Assembly: GCF_002910915.1 (NCBI RefSeq)
Contig: NZ_NEUF01000194.1
Location: forward strand, 34,514 to 98,513
DNA length: 64,000 bases
From: Streptomyces sp. SM10
GTDB lineage: Bacteria; Actinomycetota; Actinomycetes; Streptomycetales; Streptomycetaceae
Reading direction: 5' to 3'
Of this stretch, positions 44,822-53,601 are shown one piece after another (the first letter of the stretch is position 1; every line of letters starts with the position of its first letter). Position numbers and translations under genes: made by a program. The notes below the pieces were generated by a model. The model did no database searches. It was not told where the DNA came from and was given only the letters and a program-made list of their open reading frames with translations.

Positions 44822-46237
44822 TCAGGAGCGGTGCCTGAGCCGCAGCGGGGTGTAGACCGAGAGGGCCACGAGGAACGCCACGCCGTAGGCGAGGTCGGCT
44901 CCGTGCAGGGCCTTCGCCGCCGGGCCCACGTAAAGGCCGGTGCTCATGAACGGCACCGCCGCGGCGAAGGCGGCCACGAAGGCGGCGATCGCCGGCCACC
45001 AGGGCCGGACGACGGCGCTCTCGGCGACGAGGTCGATCGGTGCGCCACGGCGGGCCCTGGCCCGTACCACCCAGTCGACGGCCACGATCGCGACGAAGCC
45101 GGGGATCCAGTAGCCAACCAGGAGCAGCACGTTCTGGAAGCGCGCCGTCGTGTCGGCGGCGTGCATCCACAGCACGAGCGGGAAACCGAGCGCCGCGGCG
45201 AGCGCGGCGGCAACGGGGCGCGGGATGCGCACCCCCATCGTCTGCAGCGCCAGGGAACCGCTGTAGTCGTTCATCGCGTTGCTGCACAGCGCGGCGAGGG
45301 CCACGGCGAGCAGACCGAACGCCCCGAGCGCTCCCCCGCCCAGAAGCGTGTCGACCCCACGCGCGGTCTGGTCGGTGAGGACGGACGCGCCCCACAGGCC
45401 GATCATCTGGACCGCGACGAAGGAGACACCGATGCCGAGCAGCGTGCACCAGAACATGCGCGGCCGCGAGGTGGCCGTCGGCAGGTACCGGCTGAAGTCG
45501 CTGGCGTAGGGGGCCCACGACAGCGCCAGGCTGAGGGCGATCGTGAACGTCAGGACGAACGCGCCCGCCCGGTCACCGCCGTGCGCGGTGCCGGAGGCTG
45601 CGGGGTGGACGCCGCCCAGCAGTTTGACGGAGAGCACGGCGAAGGCGGCGGCCAGGACGAACGTCATCACGGTCTGGAGCCGGTGAATCGCCTCGTACCC
45701 GAGAACGCCGAGCGCGCCCTGGGCAGCCATCATGACCAGCACGCCCAGCCAGAAGGGCCAGCCGCAGAGCTGCGCCAGCGCGTCCCCGCCGAACAGGCCG
45801 ATCAGGGCGTCCCAGGCGACCGAGGACAGCCACTGCAACGTTCCGGGCAGGACGACACCCCGGCCGAACGCCAGCCGTGAGAGAGGCAGTTGGCCGAGCC
45901 CGGTCCGACTTCCCCAGGTCCCGAGGTACGCGGTGGGCACCGCCCCCACGAGCGTACCCAGCACGACGGCGACGAGCGCCGTGGTGAAGTCCAGGCCCAG
46001 CGCGATGCCCACGGTGCCGGTGAAGACGCCGGTCATGGTCAGGTTGGGGGCGAACCAGACGGTGAACAACCGGCCGGGACCGCCGTAGCGCCGGTCCTCG
46101 GGAACAGGGGCTATCCCGTGCGTCTCGATCCGCAGGTCGCCGGGGGCGGTCGGCATGCGCCCCCCGAAAGCGGGCCGCGGGTCCGGGGCTGCCCGCTGCG
46201 CGACCTCACGGTCGTCCTGGGCGTACGGCAACGGCAT
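44822..46237 (-). CDS. cytX: NCS1 permease for a thiamine precursor (CytX-type)
   Basis: The 471-residue protein has about twelve membrane helices and NCS1 purine/cytosine permease motifs: VWFAPNLTMTGVFTG, GTWGSRTGLGQLPLSRLAFG, LSWAPYASDFSRYLP and SNAMNDYSGSLALQ. Alone this would suggest cytosine or allantoin uptake. A complete TPP riboswitch directly in front of the start shows that it is turned off by thiamine diphosphate, so the substrate should be a thiamine precursor, most likely hydroxymethylpyrimidine, as proposed for CytX. ATG 46237 is chosen because the riboswitch Shine-Dalgarno GGAGGG lies seven bases before it. Confidence 0.9.
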   Translation of the reverse strand: MPLPYAQDDREVAQRAAPDPRPAFGGRMPTAPGDLRIETHGIAPVPEDRRYGGPGRLFTVWFAPNLTMTGVFTGTVGIALGLDFTTALVAVVLGTLVGAVPTAYLGTWGSRTGLGQLPLSRLAFGRGVVLPGTLQWLSSVAWDALIGLFGGDALAQLCGWPFWLGVLVMMAAQGALGVLGYEAIHRLQTVMTFVLAAAFAVLSVKLLGGVHPAASGTAHGGDRAGAFVLTFTIALSLALSWAPYASDFSRYLPTATSRPRMFWCTLLGIGVSFVAVQMIGLWGASVLTDQTARGVDTLLGGGALGAFGLLAVALAALCSNAMNDYSGSLALQTMGVRIPRPVAAALAAALGFPLVLWMHAADTTARFQNVLLLVGYWIPGFVAIVAVDWVVRARARRGAPIDLVAESAVVRPWWPAIAAFVAAFAAAVPFMSTGLYVGPAAKALHGADLAYGVAFLVALSVYTPLRLRHRS

Positions 46238-46242
46238 GAGAC

Positions 46243-46312
46243 ATCCCTCCGCCAGTGCTAGCTGGTTCAGGTTCGACGGGTGTGTTCTCAGCCCCGCGCG
46301 GGGCACCCCGTG
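46243..46312 (-). ncRNA. TPP (THI-box) riboswitch
   Basis: On the minus strand the conserved elements are in order. CGGGGTGCC is the start of the first arm, GGGGCTGAGA gives the CUGAGA loop, ACACCCG follows, then the near-invariant GAACCTGAACCAGCTAG and CACTGGCGGAGGGATG. The last element includes the GGAGGG ribosome-binding site of the permease gene, so thiamine diphosphate binding should hide it and block translation. The match to the TPP consensus is close throughout. Confidence 0.95.
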
Positions 46313-46321
46313 TCCGGTTCG

Positions 46322-46859
46322 GCGGCCAGGATAGCCGGGCAGCCGCCCCGCCACGGCCGCCGGGGTGACCGGGGCGGGAGCGGGGGCCGCCGACCCGAGA
46401 GCGGGGCGACCAGGGATCACCCGTTTCCGTCCTGACCGTTGACGCCCCGATCCCGGTGACATCGTTGTCACGTCCACGTCCCGCCCCTCCCGCTGTATGT
46501 CGGGGCATTCGATGGGCTGATTCACAGAGAGCGCCGCCGCGGCGTGCGAGGCGGAGGCCGAGCTCTATGTGGAGCGCGGCACCATCTCACCATCCACGGG
46601 AGAAGAGAAACTCCGCACCGGGGCGTGCACAGACGGCTTCGGCGGCTCACGGGAAGAAGAGCACTGCCGCTCTTCTCCTCCGCAACTGTTCGAGCACGGA
46701 CGCATTCCTCGGGCATAGGCAGGACGAGAAGGGGCACGAGGCTGTCAGCAGACCGAAGTAAGGGGCTGCCGAGCGGGCGACAGAGCGGAAAGGCTCCAGC
46801 ACCCCCTGAAGGCCACCTCAAATACGTTTTGTCTTTTGACGTGAACAAAGGAGCTTTTC
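46322..46859. other. Intergenic stretch before the PRC-barrel gene
   Basis: About 540 bases lie here. The permease promoter should lie near 46330-46460. A + frame at 46530-46720 has good codon use at its start (translating EAEAELYVERGTI) but no start codon or partner, and may be a gene scrap. The last 40 bases are unusually A/T-rich (TACGTTTTGTCTTTTGACG), ending in AAAGGAGC, the PRC gene's ribosome-binding site. Confidence 0.4.
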
Positions 46860-47213
46860 ATGAGCGACAACCTGTGGGGTTACCAGCCGAGCGTCGGCCA
46901 CACCGCCGGAACCGACCTCATCGGCTACAAGGTCGAGGCGACGGACGGCAGCATCGGCAAGGTCGACAAGCACTCCGACGATGTCACCTCCGCTTATCTG
47001 GTGGTCGACACCGGTGTCTGGATCTTCGGAAAGCATGTTCTGCTTCCCGCGGGCACGGTGAGCCGGATCGACACCGACGACAAGAAGGTCTACGTCGACC
47101 TCACGAAGGACCAGATCAAGAACTCCCCCGAGTTCGACAAGGACAAGCACATCGGCGATGCGGACTTCCACCGCACGACTGGCGAGTACTACGGTCGCCA
47201 CCGTCGTGTGTGA
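46860..47213 (+). CDS. PRC-barrel domain protein
   Basis: This 117-residue soluble protein has the PRC-barrel pattern: LIGYKVEATDGSIGKVDKHS, AYLVVDTGVWIFGKHVLLPA and VSRIDTDDKKVYVDLTKDQI. Then comes a tail NSPEFDKDKHIGDADFH and TTGEYYGRH, seen in Streptomyces members. PRC-barrels occur in RimM and photosynthetic reaction centre H subunits; free-standing ones in actinobacteria are often stress-associated and of unknown role. It has a strong AAAGGAGC site 7-8 bases before ATG and is followed by an exceptional 27-bp hairpin. It heads a group with a GlsB-like protein and a catalase. Confidence 0.9.
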   Translation: MSDNLWGYQPSVGHTAGTDLIGYKVEATDGSIGKVDKHSDDVTSAYLVVDTGVWIFGKHVLLPAGTVSRIDTDDKKVYVDLTKDQIKNSPEFDKDKHIGDADFHRTTGEYYGRHRRV

Positions 47214-47220
47214 CTCGAAA

Positions 47221-47279
47221 CCGTGTGAATAGCGGGGGCCGGAACGCTACAAGCGTTCCGGCCCCCGCTATTCACACGG
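47221..47279. terminator. Very long perfect hairpin after the PRC gene
   Basis: A 27-bp perfect inverted repeat (starting CCGTGTGAATAGCGGGGGCC) surrounds a 5-nt loop, TACAA, seven bases after the stop. It is longer than any other terminator in the window and includes A/T pairs. It probably also protects the mRNA 3' end. Confidence 0.9.
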
Positions 47280-47477
47280 GACAAATTCCCTCCGAGTGCG
47301 CAGTCACCGACATTTTCCAACCTCACGTTGAGGCGAGTTGAAGGATGAGACGGCCTTCACCAGCTCGGTGATGTGGTTGATGCGGCTGCGGATGTGTGAG
47401 CTTCGGTTACGGGGATACGCGGAGGGTTCCTGGCGCCACGGGGGCGCCGGGCGTCGGCAAGGTAAAGGAAGATTTCC

Positions 47478-47744
47478 ATGGGCATCATCGCCTGGATCCT
47501 CATCGGCCTGTTCGCGGGGCTCATCGCCAAGGCGCTGACGCCCGGCAAGGACCCCGGGGGCTGCCTCGTCACGATCGTCATCGGCGTCGTGGGCGGGCTG
47601 CTCGGCGGCTGGCTCGGCAAGGTGGTCTTCGGCGTCGATTCGATCGACGGATTCTTCAGCCTGTCGACGTGGATCGCCGCCGTCGTCGGTTCGGTCCTCG
47701 TCCTGCTGGTCTACCGGCTGGTCGCGGGACAGCGCTCCCGCTGA
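47478..47744 (+). CDS. GlsB/YeaQ/YmgE family stress-response membrane protein
   Basis: This 88-residue protein has three hydrophobic helices separated by short loops: GIIAWILIGLFAGLIAKAL, VTIVIGVVGGLLGGWLGKVV and WIAAVVGSVLVLLVYRLVAG. The TPGKDPGGC loop is the family signature (transglycosylase-associated Pfam family). The proteins are induced by general stress in many bacteria; their molecular role is unknown. It lies between the PRC-barrel and catalase genes, all in the same direction but with gaps that allow separate promoters. Confidence 0.93.
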   Translation: MGIIAWILIGLFAGLIAKALTPGKDPGGCLVTIVIGVVGGLLGGWLGKVVFGVDSIDGFFSLSTWIAAVVGSVLVLLVYRLVAGQRSR

Positions 47745-47895
47745 CACGGCCCACGCCCTCGGGCGGTCCGCGCCGTCGACTTCTCGGCGGGTCGATCCGA
47801 CCGTGTTTGCCTACATTGGTATAGGTCCAGTAGGGCAGCCGTAGCAGGAGGCATCGCCGACGCGTCTGCAAAGACAAACAAGAGGAAGCGACGAC

Positions 47896-49419
47896 ATGAC
47901 CGATATCTCGCGCAAGCCGACCACCTCCGACTCCGGCGCCCCGGTGGAGAGCGACGAGCATTCGCTCACCGTCGGCCCGGGCGGGCCGATCCTGCTCCAG
48001 GACTCCTACCTGATCGAGCAGATGGCCCAGTTCAACCGCGAACGTATCCCCGAACGTCAGCCGCACGCCAAGGGCAGCGGCGCCTTCGGGACGTTCGAGG
48101 TGACCGCGGATGTCTCCGCGTACACGAAGGCCGCGCTCTTTCAGCCCGGCACCACGACCGACCTGGTCATCAGGTTCTCCACCGTGGCCGGGGAGCGGGG
48201 CAGCCCGGACACCTGGCGGGACCCCCGCGGTTTCGCGGTGAAGTTCTACACCAGCGAAGGCAACTACGACATGGTGGGCAACAACACCCCCGTGTTCTTC
48301 GTCAAGGACCCGATGAAGTTCCAACACTTCATCCGATCCCAGAAACGCCGGGCGGACAACAACCTCCGGGACCACGACATGCAGTGGGACTTCTGGACCC
48401 TCTCGCCCGAGTCGGCGCACCAGGTCACCTGGCTGATGGGGGACCGGGGTATCCCGCGGACCTGGCGCCACATGAACGGCTACACCTCGCACACGTACAT
48501 GTGGATCAACGCGCAGGGCGAACGGTTCTGGGTGAAGTACCACTTCAAGACCGACCAGGGCGTCGAGACGTTCACCCAGCACGAGGCCGACCAGATGGCC
48601 TCCGCGGACACCGACTACCACACGCGTGATCTCTTCGAGCACATCCGCGACGGGGAGTACCCGAGCTGGACCCTGAAGGTCCAGATCATGCCGTACGAGG
48701 ACGCGAAGGACTACCGGTTCAACCCCTTCGACCTGACCAAGGTGTGGCCGCACGGCGACTACCCGCTGATCGAGGTGGGCCGGATGACGCTGGACCGCAA
48801 CCCCACGGACAATCACGCCGAGATCGAGCAGGCGGCCTTCCAGCCGAACAACTTCGTACCGGGCATCGGCCCCAGCCCGGACCGCATGCTCCTGGCCCGG
48901 CTGTTCTCCTACGCGGACGCGCACCGCCACCGCATCGGCGGCAACTACCAGCAGCTCCCCGTCAACGCCCCGGTCGCGCCGGTGCACACGTACTCCAAGG
49001 ACGGAGCGATGGCGTACCGGAAGACCTCCGACCCGGTCTACGCCCCGAACTCCAAGGGGGGCCCGGAGGCCGACACGGAACGCTACGGCTCCCCGCCGAG
49101 CTGGTACGCGGACGGCGACATCACCCGGGCGGCGTACGTCGACCACGCCGAGGACGACGACTGGGGCCAGGCGGGCACGATGGTCCGCGAGGTTCTGGAC
49201 GACGCGGCGCGGGACCGGCTGGTGGACAACATCGTCGGCCACCTCCTCAACGGCGTGAGCGAACCGATCCTGCAGCGGGCGTTCCAGTACTGGTCGAACG
49301 TCGACAGCACGCTCGGCAAGCGCGTCGAGCAGGGCGTCCGCGCGAAGGCTGGCGAGAAGGACCCGAAGGCGGGCGAGCAGGGCAACCCGGCCCGCTCCTC
49401 GATGCAGCACAAAGCCTGA
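47896..49419 (+). CDS. katA: Catalase (monofunctional haem)
   Basis: The 507-residue enzyme breaks down hydrogen peroxide. The active-site His is in RQPHAKGSGAFGTFEV (about residue 57) and the Asn in DMVGNNTPVFFVKDP. The proximal haem Tyr is in LARLFSYADAHRHRIG. FRFSTVAGERGSPDT-type sequence and PWPHGDYPLIEVG confirm a clade 3-like small-subunit catalase. Start ATG 47896 follows AGAGGAAG. The gene symbol reflects function only; Streptomyces have several catalases. An A/T-rich promoter area lies near 47800-47830. A hairpin follows at 49425. Confidence 0.94.
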   Translation: MTDISRKPTTSDSGAPVESDEHSLTVGPGGPILLQDSYLIEQMAQFNRERIPERQPHAKGSGAFGTFEVTADVSAYTKAALFQPGTTTDLVIRFSTVAGERGSPDTWRDPRGFAVKFYTSEGNYDMVGNNTPVFFVKDPMKFQHFIRSQKRRADNNLRDHDMQWDFWTLSPESAHQVTWLMGDRGIPRTWRHMNGYTSHTYMWINAQGERFWVKYHFKTDQGVETFTQHEADQMASADTDYHTRDLFEHIRDGEYPSWTLKVQIMPYEDAKDYRFNPFDLTKVWPHGDYPLIEVGRMTLDRNPTDNHAEIEQAAFQPNNFVPGIGPSPDRMLLARLFSYADAHRHRIGGNYQQLPVNAPVAPVHTYSKDGAMAYRKTSDPVYAPNSKGGPEADTERYGSPPSWYADGDITRAAYVDHAEDDDWGQAGTMVREVLDDAARDRLVDNIVGHLLNGVSEPILQRAFQYWSNVDSTLGKRVEQGVRAKAGEKDPKAGEQGNPARSSMQHKA

Positions 49420-49424
49420 CGCCC

Positions 49425-49457
49425 GGCCGCCGGCCACCCGAAAGGGGGTCGGCGGCC
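49425..49457. terminator. Terminator after catalase
   Basis: GGCCGCCG and CACCC pair with GGGGG and CGGCGGCC around GAAA, with a small internal mismatch. It begins six bases after the catalase stop. Confidence 0.75.
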
Positions 49458-49693
49458 CCTCCCCCTTCAGTGCTGGCACAGACCGGCGCCCGGGACGGGG
49501 TCCACCCGGCCGGAGGCAGGGAGGGTCCGCGCCAGGTCGAGCCCGATGTCCACCAGCGGGGACCGGCGCAGGCAGGCGACCTCGGGGAACGGGGTCCACG
49601 CCGATGCAGTCGCCGTCGGCGCCGACCCCAGGTGCCTACGCGTTTCCGGCTTCCCGCCAGTACGCCTGCCCTGCTGGAGGCGACTTCGGTGGC

Positions 49694-50176
49694 TCAGGGA
49701 GAGAAGACCACGACCGCTGCTGTCATCCGCAACCGCTCGAGCACGTCGATCTGCTGCTCCGCGCGCGCCAGCAGACCCTCGATCTGCGACACGCTCAGGC
49801 GGCTGTCCTTCGACGCCACCGCGCGCAACGTACGCCACAGCAGGGCTTTGCCCTCGACGCCCAGGCGGAGGGTCTCGAGCTCGAGGACGGCGCTCAACCC
49901 GGAAGGCCGGCAGATCGCGCCGCTCAGTTTCAGTCTCCCCACCAGTTCAGCGACCCGACCCGAACTGACCTTGTAACGCCGAACAGGTACGCCCAGGGTG
50001 TCCATGAAGACGAGCAGCGTCTGCCGGTCCTGGTCGATGTCTCCGGCCACCTGGTTCAGGTCCGCGCCGCGCACCGAGTCGCTGTGCCGGGTGGCGATGC
50101 GGCGGGCGAGCCTGGAACCGGCGCTCGCCCCGGCCAAGTGATCGTTGAGGTAGGTATGCAGCGTGTCGCGGTACAT
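49694..50176 (-). CDS. Hypothetical helical protein (DNA-damage/iron-binding-like hypothetical)
   Basis: This 160-residue, almost entirely helical soluble protein starts at ATG 50176, six bases after GAAGGGG. It reads LHTYLNDHLAGASAGSRLAR, DLNQVAGDIDQDRQTLLVFM, RLGVEGKALLWRTLRAVASK and QIDVLERLRM. Related proteins of this length are frequent in Streptomyces near stress genes and are annotated only as hypothetical. The four-helix pattern resembles ferritin-like or haemerythrin-like bundles, but the Glu/His metal ligands are not clear. It is convergent with catalase. About 240 bases between it and the catalase terminator hold no gene. Confidence 0.78.
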   Translation of the reverse strand: MYRDTLHTYLNDHLAGASAGSRLARRIATRHSDSVRGADLNQVAGDIDQDRQTLLVFMDTLGVPVRRYKVSSGRVAELVGRLKLSGAICRPSGLSAVLELETLRLGVEGKALLWRTLRAVASKDSRLSVSQIEGLLARAEQQIDVLERLRMTAAVVVFSP

Positions 50177-50650
50177 CACGAGCCCCTTCGTTTGCACACC
50201 CCTTCAGCAAACCGCAGAACACAGGATTCAGCACGACGGTCAGCATCACCGGATTCCGCACCACGGCGGGCCGCCGGCTACGGCGGAGGCCTGGCGATAC
50301 TCGACAAGGCCGCGGAACGCGCTCCCCGCGCTCCGGGGCCCCCGACGCCCCCTGCCGCGAGCGCACCATCGACCGCGGCGCAGCCGCCCTCGCCCTCAAG
50401 CGGACCACCGAAGCGACCACCGACCATTCGTACTGGAAAACGGGGCTGTACGAGTGCGGGCGTCATGATCGAGTGGCGCGCCGCGGCAGCCGCGCTGACG
50501 GCGACCCGCCCGGCAGCCGGCTCCGAGCCGAAGCACTGGACCCGTGACAGCACCAGCTCTCGCTGGCGCCCAGCTGACCGAACGCAGCGTCCACGGCGCC
50601 CGAGCCGGTGACGGCCCCCCACGGTCCGTGTCGCATGCGCCTGGGGCGGG
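50177..50650. other. Intergenic stretch without a convincing gene
   Basis: This covers 474 bases between two minus-strand genes. A + frame around 50390-50480 translates LKRTTEATTDHSYWKTGLYE with good codon use, but it has no start and does not extend; it may be a relic. The promoter of the 49694-50176 gene must lie in the first hundred bases. Confidence 0.35.
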
Positions 50651-50977
50651 CTAGGGGTCGGTCGTTCGGACGGCCCGGTGGTGCTCGGCGTTGATGCGTT
50701 GGGCTTCCTCGAGTTGGTCTTCGAGGATGACGATGCGACAGGCGGCCTCGATGGGGGTGCCGTGGTCGACGAGTTCGCGGGCGCGGGCGGCGATGCGCAG
50801 TTGGTAGCGGGAGTAGCGGCGGTGGCCGCCGGCGGAGCGCAGCGGGGTGATGAGGCGGGCTTCGCCGATGGCGCGCAGGAAGCCCTGGGTGGTGTTGAGC
50901 ATCTCGGCGGCCCGGCCCATGGTGTAGGCGGGGTAGTCGTCGTCATCGAGACGGCCGAACGAGTCGTCTGCTGTCAT
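50651..50977 (-). CDS. MerR-like HTH regulator (short form)
   Basis: This 108-residue protein starts at ATG 50977 after AGAGGTG. After an acidic lead (DDSFGRLDDDDYP) it has a MerR-type HTH: YTMGRAAEMLNTTQGFLRAI, then GEARLITPLRSAGGHRRYSR, then YQLRIAARARELVDHG and a short coiled-coil helix. There is no effector domain, so it resembles BldC-like or chaperone-gene HspR-like small regulators. These are widespread in Streptomyces in groups with PRC-barrel, GlsB-like and catalase genes, suggesting a stress or developmental role. The target is unknown. Confidence 0.88.
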   Translation of the reverse strand: MTADDSFGRLDDDDYPAYTMGRAAEMLNTTQGFLRAIGEARLITPLRSAGGHRRYSRYQLRIAARARELVDHGTPIEAACRIVILEDQLEEAQRINAEHHRAVRTTDP

Positions 50978-51931
50978 TGCACCTCTCTGTGGAACACGCT
51001 GGAGGGGCCCGGGTGCCATATCCGCACCCGGGCCCCGAAGGACCTTCTACACCATCTGCCGACCCTGATCTTGCGTCGGCCCTCTGTTTCCGCCGACCCG
51101 GCCGAACTGCCGCCGGGGGTGCGGGGATCGCGGTTGCTTGACCGGAGACCACCTCACTATCGATGTCCTGCGGTACCCGGGCTCAACACTCCGCCCGGGC
51201 GATCCTGATGGCGCCTGGCTCCTCCGTTCTTTCCCTCTGGACCCGATCACTTGCTTACTGCTGTGGCCTCGAACAGCGCCACTCTTCGGCAGCCAGCCCC
51301 GTCGCCCGTCCTGCTACCTGCTCCGGCTTGGAACCCCGCTGCCGAACGTCCCGGTACGCGCGCCCGCAGCCGACGCCTTTACCGAGGTGCCGCTGAACAT
51401 CGTGCTGCTGGTATTGCGAACTGCGGCACTGCTCATGGCGGCCCCTGAATCACTGCGGGCCACCCGGCACGGTCGCCAGCCCCGTCGCCATCTGCAACCA
51501 CTCCGGCTTCGAGACTCCACCACCGCACCGTCCTGCGAAATGCACCTGCGCATGCCCGGCAGTTCATCTCTGCCAGGCCTTCCTCGATCTCGGCTACGAG
51601 AGAAACCATAACCACACCACCACTCAATGTCTACTCTTGCCGACACAGGTTTTCTCGTGTCCGGTGACTAGGCAGCAGCTCCACCCGACTGGATCAGGCG
51701 GTTGAGGGGCTGGGGCCGCGGCAGAGGGCACCTCATGGAGCGGGCCTGGAGGGCGACGCAGGGCTTCGGCTGGCTCAGGGTGTGTCCAGTAGACGGCTGA
51801 ACGGCGCACCCGCCTCAGCGCTCCCGGTGATCAGCGTGACGGGGTGACTCCCCGGTACGAAGGGCGCTCGACGGTGAGTAGGCGCCTTCGGCGGCGGAGA
51901 CTTTCCACCCCGCCCGGTCGTTACGGGCTGG
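50978..51931. other. 950-base stretch with no recognisable gene
   Basis: This is the longest empty region in the window. Frames are open on both strands but none combines a start with ribosome-binding site, normal amino acid composition and a known family. The GC content is a little lower than in the neighbouring genes. Between 51230 and 51520 there is an imperfect direct repeat (51292-51331 and 51475-51511). It could be a decayed gene or a non-coding RNA region. Confidence 0.4.
51292..51511. repeat. Imperfect direct repeat in the empty region
   Basis: GCCAGCCCCGTCGCC occurs at 51292-51306 and 51475-51489. In both copies CTCCGGCTT follows 11-14 bases later, so two units of about 38 bases lie 183 bases apart. 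There is no similar copy elsewhere that I noticed. Confidence 0.5.
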
Positions 51932-52069
51932 TCACTCTGCCGGGTGGGAGTCGGGCGGCATCGGGTCCGAGGGGTCCGGGTGGCTCCGCAGCCGGACGAT
52001 GGCGGTGATCAGTCCGCCCCAGACGATGATCATGGCGATGACCATCATGACGATGGCGCTGGCGGACAT
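51932..52069 (-). CDS. metS: Small subunit of NSS-family amino acid transporter (MetS-like)
   Basis: A 45-residue single-helix protein starts at ATG 52069: SASAIVMMVIAMIIVWGGLI followed by a basic turn and a polar, proline-rich tail. Its ATG shares one base with the TGA of the symporter gene (TGATG), so translation is coupled. Corynebacterium MetS is a similar tiny subunit needed for methionine and alanine uptake by MetP, and this gene order is the standard one. It is too short for most gene finders. Confidence 0.85.
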   Translation of the reverse strand: MSASAIVMMVIAMIIVWGGLITAIVRLRSHPDPSDPMPPDSHPAE

Positions 52070-53601
52070 CAGCGGTCCTTCCGGTCTGCGGGCGACTTCA
52101 TGTCCAGGTCGATGTCCTCACCGCCGGCGGGCCACGGCATCAGAGTGAGGATCACCCCGACCAGCAGTGCTCCGATGGCGACGCTCCAGCCCGCGGAGAG
52201 CAGGAACCCGGTCGAATAGCCCTCGTAGTTCTCTTCGAACTCGGTCCGCAGGCTGTCGACCATCATCCAGCCCAGCACCACTGGCGTGATGACCCCGAGG
52301 CAGATGCGCCACCAGCGGCCGAGCCGGATGGCGGAGGTGGCGTCAGCGTCCTGCTGGAGGCCGGGGAGTTGCCGCAGCACCCAGACGACGACGATCAGCC
52401 CGACAAGAGCTGCCAGCGCGATGCCGTACTGGTTGATGAAGTGGTCGGACGCGTCGAGCAGATAGATGCCGGACTCGGTCGGGAACAGCAGGACCGACAC
52501 CAGCGCGACGAAACCGCCGATGCCCAGAACCGCCGGCATGCGACGCATTCCGGTCCGGTCCTGCACGGCCGAGACGACCACCTGCACGATGGAGATCAGC
52601 GAAGAGAGTCCCGCGATCACCAGGGAGCTGAAGAACAGCACACCGAAGAGGGCGCCGAGCGGCATTTCCGAGATCACCGCAGGGAAGGCGACGAACGCCA
52701 GGCCGATGCCCGCGCCGGCGACTTCGTCGACGCCGACCCCCGAGGCGGTGGCCAGATAGCCCAAGGTCGCGAACACTCCGATGCCCGCGAGGATCTCGAA
52801 GGAACTGTTGGCGAAGCCCGCTACCATCGCGGAGCCCGTCAGGTCGGCCCGGCGGCCCAGGTAGGACGCGTAGGTGACCATGATGCCGAAGCCGATGGAC
52901 AGCGAGAAGAAGATCTGCCCGTAGGCGGCGACCCAGACGCTGCCGTTGCCGAGTTCCGACCAGTCCGGCGAGAAGAGGGCATCGAGTCCGGTGGCCGCCC
53001 CGTCCAGCGTGAGTGCCCGGATCACCAGTGCCGCGAACAGGACGAAGAGCAACGGAATGAAGATCTTGTTGGCACGTTCGATGCCTCGCCGGATTCCGAA
53101 CGCCAGGACGACCAGCACAACCGCCCACACAAGAATGAGCGGCCAGAACACCCCTGATACATAGCCGTCCAGGAAACCCGGTGTCTCCGGTGCCCGCAGG
53201 AAGTCACCGAAGAGGAACGCCTCCGGGTCGTCACCCCACTGCCGGCCGACGGAGAAGCCCACATAGCGCACGGCCCAGGCGATGATGACGGCGTAGTAGG
53301 TGGCGATCACGAAGGCGATCACGACCTGCCACCATCCGATGGCCTCTGCCGGCCGGGCCATCCTCCGCAGCGCGGCCGGGGGCGAGAGCCGGTACTTCCG
53401 CCCGATGGCGTACTCCATGATCAGCAGCGGGATGCCCGCCGTGAGGAGCGCGATGAGGTACGGCAGCAGGAAGGCTCCACCGCCGTTCTCGTAGGCAATG
53501 GCGGGGAACCGCCAGATATTGCCGAGTCCGACGGCCGACCCGATCGCAGCCAGCAGAAACCCGGTGCGAGTGGCCCACTGCTCACGTGGCTGATCTGCCA
53601 T
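52069..53601 (-). CDS. metP: Sodium-dependent amino acid symporter, NSS family (MetP-like)
   Basis: The 510-residue protein has about twelve helices and the classic NSS start QWATRTGFLLAAIGSAVGLG followed by NIWRFPAIAYENGGGAFLLP, which forms sodium and substrate sites. FFSLSIGFGIMVTYASYLGR and FANSSFEILAGIGVFATLGY are later sodium-site motifs. It imports a neutral amino acid (methionine or alanine in the characterised MetP) with Na+. ATG 53601 follows CGAGGA. It overlaps metS. It neighbours a decayed binding-protein gene and the polymer-degradation locus; whether it belongs to that function is uncertain. Confidence 0.92.
   Translation of the reverse strand: MADQPREQWATRTGFLLAAIGSAVGLGNIWRFPAIAYENGGGAFLLPYLIALLTAGIPLLIMEYAIGRKYRLSPPAALRRMARPAEAIGWWQVVIAFVIATYYAVIIAWAVRYVGFSVGRQWGDDPEAFLFGDFLRAPETPGFLDGYVSGVFWPLILVWAVVLVVLAFGIRRGIERANKIFIPLLFVLFAALVIRALTLDGAATGLDALFSPDWSELGNGSVWVAAYGQIFFSLSIGFGIMVTYASYLGRRADLTGSAMVAGFANSSFEILAGIGVFATLGYLATASGVGVDEVAGAGIGLAFVAFPAVISEMPLGALFGVLFFSSLVIAGLSSLISIVQVVVSAVQDRTGMRRMPAVLGIGGFVALVSVLLFPTESGIYLLDASDHFINQYGIALAALVGLIVVVWVLRQLPGLQQDADATSAIRLGRWWRICLGVITPVVLGWMMVDSLRTEFEENYEGYSTGFLLSAGWSVAIGALLVGVILTLMPWPAGGEDIDLDMKSPADRKDR

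Noticed and set aside
47800..47835. SigB-type promoter before catalase (GTTT ... GGTAT)
   Set aside because: The spacing between the two blocks is only nine bases, too short for a SigB promoter.
49467..49693. Minus frame ending ACLRRSPLVDIGLDLARTLP and a stop at 49467
   Set aside because: It resembles the tail of a real protein, but nothing upstream continues it and no family was recognised.
51138..51611. 157-residue + frame in the empty region
   Set aside because: Proline/arginine-rich composition, no ribosome-binding site and overlapping equally long frames on both strands indicate non-coding sequence.
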